From Fomitopsis serialis (Eukaryota > Basidiomycota > Agaricomycetes > Polyporales > Fomitopsidaceae): a stretch of 64,000 nucleotides of DNA. The stretch covers positions 62,001-126,000 of the forward strand of contig NW_025954973.1 of NCBI RefSeq assembly GCF_022376445.1, written 5' to 3'. Made by a program: the position numbers and the translations under genes. Under the pieces are notes generated by a model. It had not been told where the DNA came from. It saw only the letters and a program-made list of their open reading frames with translations, and ran no database searches. This document shows positions 1 through 11,117 of this stretch, piece after piece; position 1 is the first letter of the stretch, and every line of letters starts with the position of its first letter.

Positions 1-2146
1 GCCGCTCGAGCCACGACCTTTTAAATGGTACAGTGAGATGAGATGAGTGGCAGACTCGGACACGCCGTGCACTCGTTTGGCGACGAACTACGCTCCGAGA
101 ATGAATCTGATGCACTACCGCACGATGAGCTATGTCAACTGAGAAGCAGAGGTTACTCACCTGACAGACATCCGGCCTTCCGCTATTTTCGTCTCGTTCA
201 AGCTTATACGACGAGCTAGCTACTCGCCCATGGTCCCGTCCTCTCGCCACAGGACGCGAACAGAACTGGCGAGTACGTATCCTTCTCCTATGCGATGGTT
301 GCGGAATTAACGCAGCATTCTGAGGGCGTCGCGCGATACACACAAAGAACGTTGAGAGGGTGTTCAAATTTCGGGGCAAGAACAGGCGCTCGGCCGGAAG
401 AACCTCGGCGTGGCTGACCACGGCGGCTTCGCGAACGGTGGTTTGCTCCCTCCTCCGATCTCGATGTCCAGCAAACTCAACTCTGACGGCGTACATATTG
501 TACCTCGCACTAACTGAACATCAATGGATTCCTCTCCGGATCCTCCTCCTCCCTCCAAATCGTGAGCTACTCCACCACTAGGCGACTCACCCAGGTATCC
601 ACTGCAACCCGCGATGCTCCGCAGCCTACAGACCTACACCCGGGGACCCGAAAGCCACAGATGAGGCGAAACATGCGACGCGAGAGAGATTTTACTGTAG
701 CTCAGAGCTGGAAACAGGGTACCGTCAGAGGCTCGGAGGACCCGTCGTTCGGTGAGTCACTCGCCACTGTCAGATCCATACCGTACCCGTGACGTTCGAT
801 CCAGGTTCGATCGTCTGGACGCGTTCTCGGGCTACGCAGCGCCCTCACCGCAGTTCAAGGCAGCCAGCCCGCACATCGGCATCAGGTGTTTGGCCGTACG
901 TAGGAACAGCAGCACCGAGGGGACCTGAACACCCGCGACGCTCCCAGGCAGCCCGGTCGGCGACCCCCAATGTCTGGACGAGCGGGAGGATCAGCGCGAA
1001 GGGTACTCCCGTAGATGTGAGGAGGTACTCAATCAGCATACCGTCGTCGAAGACCAATGTTGCGGTGAGTAGCTCGTGTTCCCCATTCGAGAGCGGTCGG
1101 GCTGAGCTTGTGCGACAGAGCCAGAGAGGACTCGGACGCCACCGAGGCGCCGATCCGGTTGATGAGGCTTCACATGTACCGCTCCGGCAACGTGAACGGA
1201 GCTGCTTGAAAGCGACCAGCTGTGCGCAGCGAGTTTGGCTATACGACGAGGTCCGTGTGCTCAAACACGAGTCGTGTGGCCCGCAGACGAGCGGTAGTCC
1301 GAGCCGCTTTGCCTTCGGGATATCCCTCTTGACAGTGTACGGGACGCGGTCCCTTGTCTTTTCATCGGTAAGTAGCACGTTCTCAAAGAGCGACTGTCTG
1401 ACCGAGCTAGTGATGGCGTTTAGAGTGAGCCTCCGACATGGCGGTAGGCCTTCGCGCGATCCGAGTCCGGTCAATGTTCCACGAGAGTGGGGTGGTCCGT
1501 CATTAGCACGTCTGCTCGTAGGTGTCTAGTCTGCTGTATCTTCATGATCCACTCGCTCGGTACTGACTTGCTGTCTTCCTAGACTTTCCTAGCGAATGTT
1601 CCGACCCTTCTCGCGTAGACAGGGTCATACATTGCCCCATCGAGGTCAATCGTGAGTCCCAACACTGGTTACGGTACGTTATTGGGTCTCCAGTTCAAAG
1701 CCATCATGACTGATTATTTTCGTTCAGGATAATGTAGGTGAGAGCCTGCTGGTGAACGTGGTGTGTGACTGGTGCGCTAGTGCACTACTACGGTGTAATT
1801 TTACGGGGAAAAATGCACATACTAGTAGGCGAACGAGTGCAGAGGGCCATATCTCGGCTTCTGTTGCTTGATATCAACACCCACAAGCATGAAATTTGGC
1901 CCTGCGCATACAAACACCACTTTCTAAGGTGCGTATGCCGTCCGCTCATGTTGAAAGGGTCTTCGGGATGTGGCGAGGAGACTGAGCACCGTCTCGTCGA
2001 AGACGTATTCAGCTCACATGTAACAATGGGAATGGATATCAGGTTGGATATTGGTGCTAGTGAATGCTGCATGGAGTGGCCGACACCGCTCGAGGGGAGC
2101 GGTGGCAAGCAGGCGCAGACTCAGACTGGGGCCGTGAAGAACGCAG
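1..2146. repeat. Decayed repeat modules upstream of F-box copy 1
   Basis: No intact gene is supportable here. Bases 66-250 (around cactcgtttggcgacgaac) recur near 6129, 46187 and 54885. Bases 300-430, with the RKNLG-like stretch at about 391, recur near 6530, 46570 and 55240. Bases 1060-2146 match 16395-17474 and 56300-57412, including a shared GTAAGT/GTGAGT donor-like site followed by agcacgt at 1369, 16625 and 56571. Long open frames exist on both strands at 789-1529, but neither has a recognisable domain. I read the stretch as degenerate copies of a multi-exon gene of unknown identity. Confidence 0.6.
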
Positions 2147-2159
2147 TTAGGGTTAGGGG
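2147..2159 (+). repeat. Interstitial TTAGGG-like motif, unit 1
   Basis: Two perfect TTAGGG units plus a G, preceded by gaagaacgcag. The same context recurs before other F-box copies, here about 500 bp upstream of the start. TTAGGG is the usual agaricomycete telomere repeat. This may be a telomeric relic, a protein-binding site, or simply part of the repeat. Confidence 0.7.
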
Positions 2160-2334
2160 CCTGGACTGACGACCATTGTCACGGCCTCCTGCATCGCACA
2201 ATGACACTGTACTCAGGCGGGCCACCGCTCAGTGGGCTCACGTCCCTCGAGCAGTAATATCTGGGCAGTATCTGTGACGCGTCGACGACTAATGCTGGCA
2301 GCATGACTGCCGGTCATGGCATGGAAGGCCTCGG

Positions 2335-2651
2335 TCGCGGCAGTCCCTGTGCGGCGCATCAAACTCTCGCACACATGTACAGCTCTTCCAAAGCGCTCAT
2401 ATACATGCATGGCTTCGGTACATCCTCGACGCCCCCTTGCCACTTGCGCCCCCACCCCACCACTCCTCCGCTCGCGGCTGCACCTCCCCTCATAGCGCAT
2501 ACATCCACGCCGTACGGTGTACGAGTGCCCAGATGCCCGATCTCCAGCCTACCGTCGGTCGTCTTCTGTCCATGATGATCCCGATTCGGCTGACGCGCCG
2601 TTCACCTAGCATCTTCCCCCTGCCCCCGAGGATGCCTCACACGCACAAGTC
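2335..2651 (+). promoter_or_regulatory. Conserved upstream block, F-box copy 1
   Basis: A block of about 300 bp shared with the regions before copies 2, 3, 5 and 7 and with the right edge of the window. It contains gtgcggcgcatcaaactctc, a pyrimidine-rich tract with accactcctccgct, and gatctccagcctaccgtcgg. Its constant position suggests promoter plus 5' leader. No clear TATA box is seen. Confidence 0.6.
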
Positions 2652-4224
2652 GTGCGACGGAGTGCCGACGATCACATTGATGTCGGTCAGGGCCTTGCCG
2701 ATGAACAGATTGACCAGGGACCGAGTGCCGATGAACAGAGCAATGAGGAATCCAGCTATGCACGGATTTATGAGGATCACCGCAAGAAGCGGGAATTCAT
2801 ACCCTGGTGGAACGCCCGGCTTCAAGGCACCCTGCCGCTGGCCCTCTCCGCTCGCATCCCGCTCGAGGTCTTTAGGCTCACCATCGACGAAATGGATCCT
2901 CCCACATTGACCGTCGCGGCGCTGGTCTGCACAGCATGGTACCCTCGAGCGATGCACAATCTCTACTACACCATCGTGATTCGCAGCCGCACAAGCTACA
3001 ACCTGCTGTTTAAGCAGTGTCACGCATCACCACGCGTCAAACAGTGGCTCGCGAGCACATGCGAGCTGACGGTAGACGAGCAGTGGGATCCCTATAGAGA
3101 CGTGCACATGAACAACCTTAAGGCCCAGGAAAAGGGTGAGGACAAAGACGGGAGCGTGGAATCCCCGCAGCGTAGAAACAAGAGCAGGAGTGACAAATCC
3201 TTCTTACAAGCACTACCGTCCGCGCTCGCTGGTCTGATGCCTCGTCTACGCATCCTTCGCATCTGCAATGCAAGACTTCGTTTCTTCCGCACGGATTTCT
3301 TCTCCGCCCTGTCGAGGTTCGAGTCTGTCAAGTCGCTGACGCTCTCCATGTGCCGACTGAACAACGTCACGCAGCTGCGGCGGATTGTGTCTGCCTTCCC
3401 CCAACTCACAAATCTCACGATGGAATTTATTTTCTTTGCTCAGCGAGGTGCTGCGAGTTACGCGGGAGCCTCACTATTTGGGGCACCACCTCACATGCGT
3501 CTTCGACACCTTGACGTCCGCGTGGATGATGAACACATGGTGGTGTTCCTTGACTGGATGGCGCGCTCAGACCTCTGCACCTCACTTGCAAATCTGACAA
3601 TCGTGTCACCATATGATTTCCCCACGACACAGTCATCCCTTAACCAGCTCCTCAAAACGGCGGGGGCATCATTGTCCCGTTTCTGCGAGGGGCTCTATGA
3701 CGAAGATGACCGTAAGACTGCCTTCGTCTTCAAGCGTACAGATTTCATCACTGATGCACATGCACAATGTAGTGACTCACGGAAACCTGCTGCAAAACAC
3801 CGCCTTGCAATCCTTGGACTTCGCACTGCATGGCACCAGATACATGCCCGAAGACGAGGGGCTTCGCGCGGCATGGACCAGAGCGGCGGGTAGGTTACAC
3901 GGCATATTATCCACCGTCCGAAGCCGTCAGCTGGAGCACATCAAGTTCGCCGTTGACGTTGACGCCGGCGACAGCATTCTCGAGTCTGAGGAGCCAAGCG
4001 CTGTCCTCGAGAAGCTCAACCTGCGGGGCCTGCACGAGGTCATGAGTCAGCCATTCTTCGACACATTGAAGGATGTCAATGCGGAGATACACCTGTACCC
4101 TGGGTCCCATCAGACCAAGTCGGATGTGGACGGCATTATTCAGAAGCTCCAGGCCATGTTCCATAGCATATTACAGCCATGGTCTGACCGTGGCATAGTC
4201 ACCGCAACCTGGAGGCGCATTTGA
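2652..4224 (+). pseudogene. F-box/LRR-like protein, copy 1; start codon lost
   Basis: Predicted substrate adaptor of an SCF ubiquitin ligase. Exons 2652-3711 and 3773-4224 join in frame across a 61-nt intron (GTAAGA..AATGTAG, branch-like CTGAT), giving about 503 residues. An acidic N-terminus with DEQS repeats precedes an F-box at about residues 66-107 (core ARIPLEVFRLTIDEMD, then LVCTAW). Leucine-rich stretches follow, such as LRRIVSAFPQLTNL. The C-terminus ends in PWSDRGIVTATW. Sister copies start with ATG CGA at this spot, but here it is GTG CGA. No other in-frame ATG lies between the upstream in-frame stop at 2607 and the end of the F-box. I therefore call it start-lost, although the rest of the frame is clean. 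Non-AUG initiation or an unseen upstream exon is possible. Confidence 0.85.
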
Positions 4225-4234
4225 TATTGTCAAT

Positions 4235-4492
4235 GTGAGTGAGCCCGTGTGCACACACACGCGTCTGTCTCACGCTTGTCTCCCATTCAGCCATTCAGCA
4301 ATACCCAGGTATCCTCATGCCGAAGACGCGGCACGCCATCCGATCGGTACAGACGGAGGTGGTGGCAACGAGGCATCGTCATGGAGCGCAGGTCGATGCG
4401 AGGGAATCGGACGGTCACAAGCGGTCGCCTCCCTCCATTTAATTTATGGGCCGACTCTCATTAGAGGGACAGTTGGCTTGGCTCTGGTATGA
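4235..4492 (+). other. 3' intron and fossil third exon of F-box copy 1
   Basis: After the TGA stop there is a donor GTGAGT at 4235 and acceptors CATTCAG at 4290 and 4298. Beyond them an open frame runs to 4492 with the motif TDGGGGNEASS. The same motif follows copies 2, 5 and 7 and can be spliced in frame in copy 8. In copy 1 the preceding stop makes it 3' UTR unless splicing differs. Confidence 0.5.
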
Positions 4493-5260
4493 CACTGACT
4501 CGGATTCGGTATGGTAACTGTCTGCATTGACTCGCGCGTCCTGCGATGACTGAGACGTGCTGCGCTTGGACGATGACTGGATGTACTACTACACATTATC
4601 GACGACTTGGGCTCGAGGGTATCTACATGCGACGGTATCGGACCTCTCTATCGCTACGATCAGACGTATTGTATCTTGTTTCGTATCATTATGTCCATGT
4701 TCAAAACGTACGCGCAGGTCGCCGACAGTAGAGATGTCGAACTGGTCCAAAAATGTTCCAGATTCGTAACAGTACGCGGACGGCCAGAGGGTTCATGAGA
4801 CCTAGCGGGAGCAACGCGTGGCTGAGACCGAGTTGGCATGGACGCAGATCGTCGACGGATTCGTGCAGGCAGGCGTGACGGGGGCTTTGCTAGGGTCGAT
4901 ACCAGAGGCGCTTTCGTGAGAGCGGCGAGAGGCTTGATTAGCAACCAGTTGTTGAAGGTGATGGAGCCCGAGGTTCCGAGACGAGGGAGTACTGCGTAGA
5001 TTTTGTCTGTTTTGAATAAGACACTCACGGAGTCGCGAACCGCAGGGAGACGTCTAGTATGGAAGACCCTAGGGAGAGAGACAGTCATTATATATGTCGC
5101 ACGTCAGGCCCATCATCTCACTGTCGACGGACCCAGAGGCACCACCGGGCGAACGCGATCAGGATGTCTCGAGAGGCAACCAGCTGAGCTCAACAGGTGC
5201 GTGGATAGGGTCCTGGAACCCAAGAACAGGACGCCTGTATCGCCTTGACGCATTATACCT
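4493..5260. other. No supportable gene; F-box 3' flank
   Basis: Bases 4500-4560 (tggtaactgtctgcattgac and onwards) match the flanks after copies 2 (11430) and 7 (54060), so the duplicated unit extends at least this far. Nothing else is recognised. Confidence 0.5.
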
Positions 5261-6030
5261 TTACGGGCTGCGATATACGGGCTCATCGTGGGCGAGCGAG
5301 TGCCCCTGCAATGACAAGTTCGAGGACACAGTAGGACTTAGGCTCCTCGATCGAGCTGTATATGCGAGGAATCCCGTAAAGATACAACGTCGTCTGGAAC
5401 TCACCAGTCCCGTATGAGAGAAATCCAGGTCCGCTGTGTCGTCGCCGACCGTGCTGCTAAGAAAACACGGTGGGTCATAGGCTCTCTTGAGATGCATTGG
5501 TCGGCGTTTGTACCGATACAGGACAGGATTGATGCGGGAGCCGAGATAGTGCAAGAACGCGTCTACGAGGATTGAGACGGGCATGCTAGAATGACGGCGG
5601 GTCAGTGAGGCATCAAGCAAGTAAGCAGTTCTCACCTGATGAACAGGAAGAGTTCCACATGACTACTGCGTGCCTCTGTAGCCGAAACTGTTATAACGCG
5701 TATCCGCGAGGAAAGTAGCACCGGTAGGCAGGTGAGGAACTTCCCTGCAAACACGTTGACCGCAACTGCCGCTGGAGTGTCCCATACTGACGGACGGAAT
5801 GGGATTCACGTGAAGTCGGAGACGTGGCAGATACTCACCTTGCCTTGGGCAAGGTCGCGACGCCATTTGCGCTGCAGGGCAGTTCACGGAGGTGCAGAAT
5901 AGGCATCGCGTCACGATTTTGGATCACCTGAGTACCAAGAGCCGCTAGACGTAGCAATGCATCGAGGAGGGCAAAAATCGCGCACAATCTCCCGGGCAGA
6001 AAGAAACAGGGAGCGTGCACTAGCTGCAAG
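5261..6030 (-). pseudogene. Decayed minus-strand multi-exon gene, possibly a 7TM DUF6533-like protein
   Basis: Three related stretches (here, 45560-46030 and 59897-60470) share minus-strand features. One is an exon ending just before a donor in the complement of ctcaccttgccttggg. Another is an exon boundary where VELFLFI joins SMPVSILVDAFLHYLGSR across a typical intron (GTGAGA..TTCTAG). The latter resembles the SILVxRFLLNLR segment that I associate with agaricomycete DUF6533-type membrane proteins. The other exons are too degraded to confirm this. Frames are broken, so this is a fossil at best and the family assignment is tentative. Confidence 0.25.
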
Positions 6031-6059
6031 AGACAAAAATAGATAAGGATCTCCGGGAT

Positions 6060-6600
6060 TAGAGTACCATATGGGACGAAGAGCGGTGCTGGCCGTGCTC
6101 AAGCATCCACTGCGATGTCATGTGTGCAATAGACACTCGTTCGGCGACGAACTCAGCTCTGAAAAGGAGTCTGCCACACTACCGGACGATGAGCCATGCC
6201 CACCGAGACGCAGAGGTTTAGTACTTACCAGTGACAACTTCGGCCTTCCGCTGTCTTCGTCTCGTTCAAGCTTACACGATGAGCTACTCGCCATGGCACC
6301 GCGCCTTCTCGTCATACAACGCGGCGGACAGAACTGCCGAGCATGTGTCCTTCTCCCATGTAATAATTACGGGATATGCGCAACGGAGGCGTGCTCACTG
6401 GAACAAGACCCGGAGAGATGCATGAGTAACTGTCAGTCGGCGGAGGGTGCAACGGTTGCGGAGGATGCGCGCGAGTCGAGTCCCGCGCGGACGTGCATCC
6501 ATTTAGCAAGTTGTGTATGCATTGCGCGTCTGGCTGGACGACATGGTTTTCGAGGGCGTTGCGTGATGCGTGCTGAGACTTTGACGGTATTCAAAGAACA
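6060..6600 (+). repeat. Repeat module with HSFGDELSSE-like frame
   Basis: Starting at cactcgttcggcgacgaact (6129), this matches 66, 46187 and 54885. It includes ctcgttcaagcttacacga and, at 6530, tctggctggacgacatgg. In the copy at 55240 that last block translates as VWLDDMMSESVARRVL; here the frame is disrupted. Origin unknown. Confidence 0.5.
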
Positions 6601-6899
6601 GTGAGAGGGTGTTCAAGACAGTGCAGAAAGCGCTTCTGCAGTCAGCAGGAGGCTCGGCGTCACGGGCCGACTACGGTGGCGCCGACTGAAGGTTGCTCCT
6701 CGGCGCGACCGACGACCTTCTCTTCGATCCTGCTCTCCGCTGCTCTCGCTGCCCCCACCGGCTTACTTAGTGACTCGCAGAACTCGGGCTATAATCCTGT
6801 CAGGCGGGTAGCAACTGCAGCCTACATGCCGTCGGCGACCCTGGTTCGCGTCCACACATCTCGTCGCGCCTGAGGCTTGAGCGACTTACGCCTCGACGC

Positions 6900-8640
6900 T
6901 GGTCAGTACGGTTGTCACGGCATTGTTTTACTTTGTGTCCTCACGCCACGTCCGTACAGCCCTCAACACGTCGTGGTTCTCGACCACACCAGCTTCGGCA
7001 TATCGTCTGAGCGGTGCCGCACACTGTTTCTGCCCGACAAGACCTGACTCGACCACGCTCGAGCTGACCGCATCGTGCCCTCCTCGCCGTAAACGAAGGC
7101 ATCTGCCCGCGCTTCTTCTCTCCTTTGGCCGCGCGGTGTGTTACGCGCGACTTCTGAGGCGTACGGATTCCGTTCATGTGCGTTCCCACTCCATTGAAAC
7201 CCTGCTGCTATTCGGTTCGTCACGTTGCTGAATCCGATCCGGTGGTGTTGTTACACATGCCTCGAATATCCTTCCCGTCTGGCCTTGATGTCTTGCGCTT
7301 TGCCACACAATCATGACGCGCGTCGTTCTGACAAGCCTGCATCATTGGAATGTCCGTCGTAGATCAGTGTTTTCTCGACTTTAGGTCGATGGGGACGATG
7401 TGCGCAGATACTCCTACCATTACTGGGAGGTCGGTGCTCGCCAGTATGTGTCATTCTTTCAACCGTTTGACGGTATATCTGACGGTGTATTAAACAGCCA
7501 CATCCTTGCGGCGCGTCGCGCCTATCAGTGTCAACAGACCTCTCGATGCAGCGGGGCCTTCCTTTCCCGGACACTCATACTGTTCGGAATCTGGTGAAGC
7601 ACATCTTTCTATTGCACGTCGGGAAGTTCGGACGCTGACCCAATTCGTGTTTAAGATCCTCGCTGCATTACAGCACTCCGACATCACATTCCTCTGTACC
7701 CTGGGTCACCCGGCGCGACCGTCCAAATGTGCAACAGCTCGTAGCGACCTCCTCCAAGCCGCCAGCTCGTGCGCACCGAGATCGGGTGTTGGGCCGCATT
7801 CTGGATCATTCAGTGCCAACGAGGACTTACGTTGAAGCCCCGCGACGCTCCCGGAAAGTTCTGTTCGCACCTCTGAACGGGCGGGAAGCTGAGGACGATA
7901 GCCCGAGCGTCCGGTGAGTGCATGTATGGAGCTCGTCACGGCAATGACCGCTTAGTACGTAGATCTTGCGGCGCGGGTTGGTGTGGCTAGATCTTTGAGG
8001 TTGGGTGTGTGGGCGCGACGATGTTCACGCCGTTGTGCGGACAGGTGAGAAATGGGTGGGATTCGATCTTGCAGGGGACTGACGCGCGGACTGCATTTTA
8101 GTCGATTTGACGATACGCCGATCAGCAGGCCGTCGCGAGGAGTGACGGACTACGTACAGCCCAAGGTTACATATCAAAACAGATCGAGCTGAGCATTCTT
8201 GAACATACGGAAAGAGGCCATGCACGGACGGAAGACATCCAGGGGGAAGGACACAGACTGACTTCCGCAGACGCGAGCGGGATGTCGCAAATCGAGTGGT
8301 GGTGCTCTACAAGCTTTGCCACGCGAATGGGGTACCCGTGCCCAGCAGCGAGTTATGTGGATAGTCGGTAAGTGTTGATCACTTTGCTATCGTGCTGAAC
8401 CTCCGGGGAATGTCCCGGACGCTGATTCGACCCTTCGTCAGTGAGTGACACGACCGGAGAGGGCTCCCGTGACCCATTAGCGGTAACACCTACTCGATGC
8501 AGCAGGCCTATGTGCGATGGAGCGTGCGTTCGACGAGAGTGGGATGGTACGTCATCAGCACGTAGATCTTCGTCGTCTGCTGGCAGGTACCGAGATCGCT
8601 CTCTTGCATGATCGCAGTTCGTTCGCGCGGTACGCACTCG
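6900..8640 (+). repeat. Long repeat module shared with 47.0-49.2 kb and 61.7-63.4 kb
   Basis: Successive blocks are collinear with two other intervals. They are cagcttcggcatatcgtctg (6988), ttccgttcatgtgcgttccc (7166), cagccacatccttgcggcgc (7495), the PPARAHRDRVLGR frame (7760), and gcgtccggtgagtgcatgta (7910). Parts also match 27.1-28.0 kb. Exon-like segments ending in GTGAGT suggest a decayed intron-containing gene. I do not recognise a product. Confidence 0.5.
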
Positions 8641-9219
8641 TCCTTACAGTCCTCCCGCACTCAAGGGACTGAGTAACGTTTTTCACAGGGAAGTCGAGCT
8701 TCCTCATCGCGATTAGCCCAGTATGAGAGATGATCGGGGAGCCCCCTCGACTTCAATGTTTCAACTCCGGCAGCAGTTTCTCGCACCGGGATGACATCGA
8801 ATACCGCATACATCGCATGTAAATGTGTACCAAGTATCTGGTGGACCTCGCAGTGAGCCGTGTGTTGCAACTTCGTGTCGTGGAATGCGGACAATTCAGT
8901 ATTCACAGACAAATATATTTGTTATAAGCCGTTGTACAGAGCGTGAGGCGAATAACCCCAGGACACCTATACGAGACCGACGGCCGATGCGCAACTGAGA
9001 ATCCGAGCGTGCGAGAAAAGAGAACGTTGACGCGGTCGTACGAGTAGACATGGCGAAGACGGGACTCGGTCTTGCTGGTCCTTAGCGCGAGATACACTTC
9101 TGCGGGCGTGGGGAGGCGCGGGACGAGCGGATTATGCCGCCCCTTCGTGTCCACCCACACTCATATCCGGGACAGGTGGCGCGTCGACGATTCCTGGCCG
9201 TAGCCCGAAAGATCCCGGT
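8641..9219. repeat. Repeat module matching both flanks of the 28-41.7 kb insertion
   Basis: Bases 8650-8920 resemble 27850-28075. Bases 8935-9160 (gagaccgacggccgatgcg, then cggtcttgctggtcct) resemble 41740-41920. This collinear copy gives the likely pre-insertion arrangement of the site now occupied by the reverse transcriptase gene and the KDZ transposon. Confidence 0.5.
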
Positions 9220-9538
9220 CGCGGCAGTCACCGTGCGGCTCATCAAACTCTCGCACACTGGATACTAGTATACATAGCCTCGCTGCATCCTCGAGGCCCC
9301 CTCACTAATTGTGCCCCCAACCCCCTTACTCCTCCGCCCACGGCAGGCTGCGGTTCCCCTCACATCCACGTCGTGTATAGCCTCAGCCTTACTACAGGGT
9401 GCAAGTGCCACAAAAAGATGTCCGATCTCCAGCCTAGCGTCGGTCGTCTTCTGTCCATGATGATCCCGATATCCGACTGATGTGCCGTTCACTTAGTATC
9501 TTCTTCCTTCCTCCGAGGACGTCTCACACGCACAAGTC
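9220..9538 (+). promoter_or_regulatory. Conserved upstream block, F-box copy 2
   Basis: Starts with gcggcagtcaccgtgcggct and runs directly into the ATG at 9539. It aligns with the blocks before copies 1, 3, 5 and 7. The TTAGGG-like motif of other units was not seen here. Confidence 0.6.
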
Positions 9539-11117
9539 ATGCGATTGAGTGCCGACGATCGTATTGTTGTCGGTCAGAGCAGTGCCGATGAACAGAATGA
9601 CGCGGGATCGAGTGCCGATGAACGGAGCAATGAGGAATTCAGCGCCGATGAATGGAGCGTCGAGGAGCTCTACAGTGGAGAACAGATCGCCACCGGATGC
9701 TGGAAGGACGCTCGTTTTCAAGGTACCCTGTCGCTGGCCCTCTCCGCTCGCATCCCGCTCGAGGTCTTCGAGATCATCATCGACGTGATGGATCCTCCCA
9801 AATTGACTGTCGCGGCGCTGGTCTGCGCAGCATGGTACCCTCGAGCGATGCACAAGCTCTACCACACCATCGAGATTCGCAGCCGCACAAGCTACAACCT
9901 GCTGTTCAAGCAGTGTTACGCGTCACCACGTCTCAAGCAGTGGCTCGCGAGCACATGCGAGCTGGTGGCAAACGAGCAGTGGGATGCATTTTTCGAGATT
10001 CTCAAGGACAAGAGGGACTCGAACGAAGACGGAAGCATGGAATCCCCGCAGCGTAGAAACAAGAACAATAGTGACAATCACTTCTTGCAAGCGCTACCAT
10101 CCGCGCTCGCTAGTCTGATGCCTTGTGTACACAACCTTCACATCTACCGTGCAAGACTTTGTTTCGTCCACACGGATTTCTTCCTCGCCCTGTCGAGGTT
10201 CGAGTCTGTCAAATCATTGACACTTCGGAACTGCGGACTGAACAACATCACGCAGCTGCGGCGGATTGTGTCTGCCTTCCCTCAGCTTACCGATCTCACG
10301 TTGTATGTTTATTTCGCTCAGCAAGGTGCTGCCAGCTACGCGGGAGCTTCATTATCTCAGCCACCACCTCACATGCGTCTTCGATACCTTGACGTCAACT
10401 TGAACGATGAACGCATGGCGATGTTCTCTGACTGGATGATGCACTCAGGTCTCTGCACCTCACTTGCGGATCTGACAGTCAGCCCCGAGGTTGCCTCCAT
10501 GGCACAGATCCCCCTTAACAAACTCCTCGAAACCGCGGGGACGTCGTTGATCAGTTTCCGTCTAAGTAACGGTTTCAATTATGGCCGTAGTAAGAGTCCC
10601 TTTGTCTTGCTTACAGGCTTTGCCACTAATGCACATGCACAATGCACTAGGTGTTCACGGAAGTGTGTTGCAAAACACCGCCTTGCGATCCTGGAGCTTC
10701 GAGCTACAACTCATCGAACGCGTGGCCAAAGACCAGGGGCCTCGCGCGGTGTGGACCAAAGCAATGAACGAGTTGCACGGCATATTTTCCACCGTCCGAA
10801 GCCGTCATCTCGAGTACATCAAGGTCAAAGTTCGAGTTCCCGTCGGCGACAGCATTCTCGAGCCTGAGCAGCTCGGTGTTGTCCTCGAGGGGCTCGACCT
10901 GCGGGGCCTGCACGAGGTCGTGAGCCAGCCATACTTCGATGCATTGCAGGATGTCGAGGTGAAGATCGTGCTGGCGCCTCTGACCCGTCACTGGCAGACC
11001 AGGTTGCATGTGGACGGCATCGATCTGGACAGCATCGGTCAGCAGCTCCAGACCATGTTCCATGGCATATTGCAGCCATGGGTTGCCCGTGGCATAGTCG
11101 CCATCACCTGGCTGTGA
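9539..11117 (+). CDS. F-box/LRR-like protein, copy 2 (intact)
   Basis: Predicted SCF substrate adaptor. Exons 9539-10589 and 10651-11117 join across a 61-nt intron (GTAAGA..CACTAG) to give 505 residues. The start is ATG CGA, conserved in position across paralogs. Residues 1-60 are acidic with SADEQ/SADER/SADEW repeats. The F-box covers about 70-110 (ARIPLEVFEIIIDVMD, then LVCAAW). Leucine-rich segments such as LRRIVSAFPQLTDLTL follow, then the C-terminal ending GIVAITWL. The intron length is not a multiple of three, so retention would shift the frame. No lesion is visible. Substrate and partners cannot be inferred. Confidence 0.9.

Noticed and set aside
2147..2159. A true chromosome end or long telomeric array
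   Set aside because: Only one or two units are present at each place, embedded in unique-order repeat sequence, so none is a telomere as such.
2437..2910. A 157-codon frame starting upstream of F-box copy 1
   Set aside because: It is out of frame with the F-box coding sequence and arises from the upstream block plus a shadow frame.
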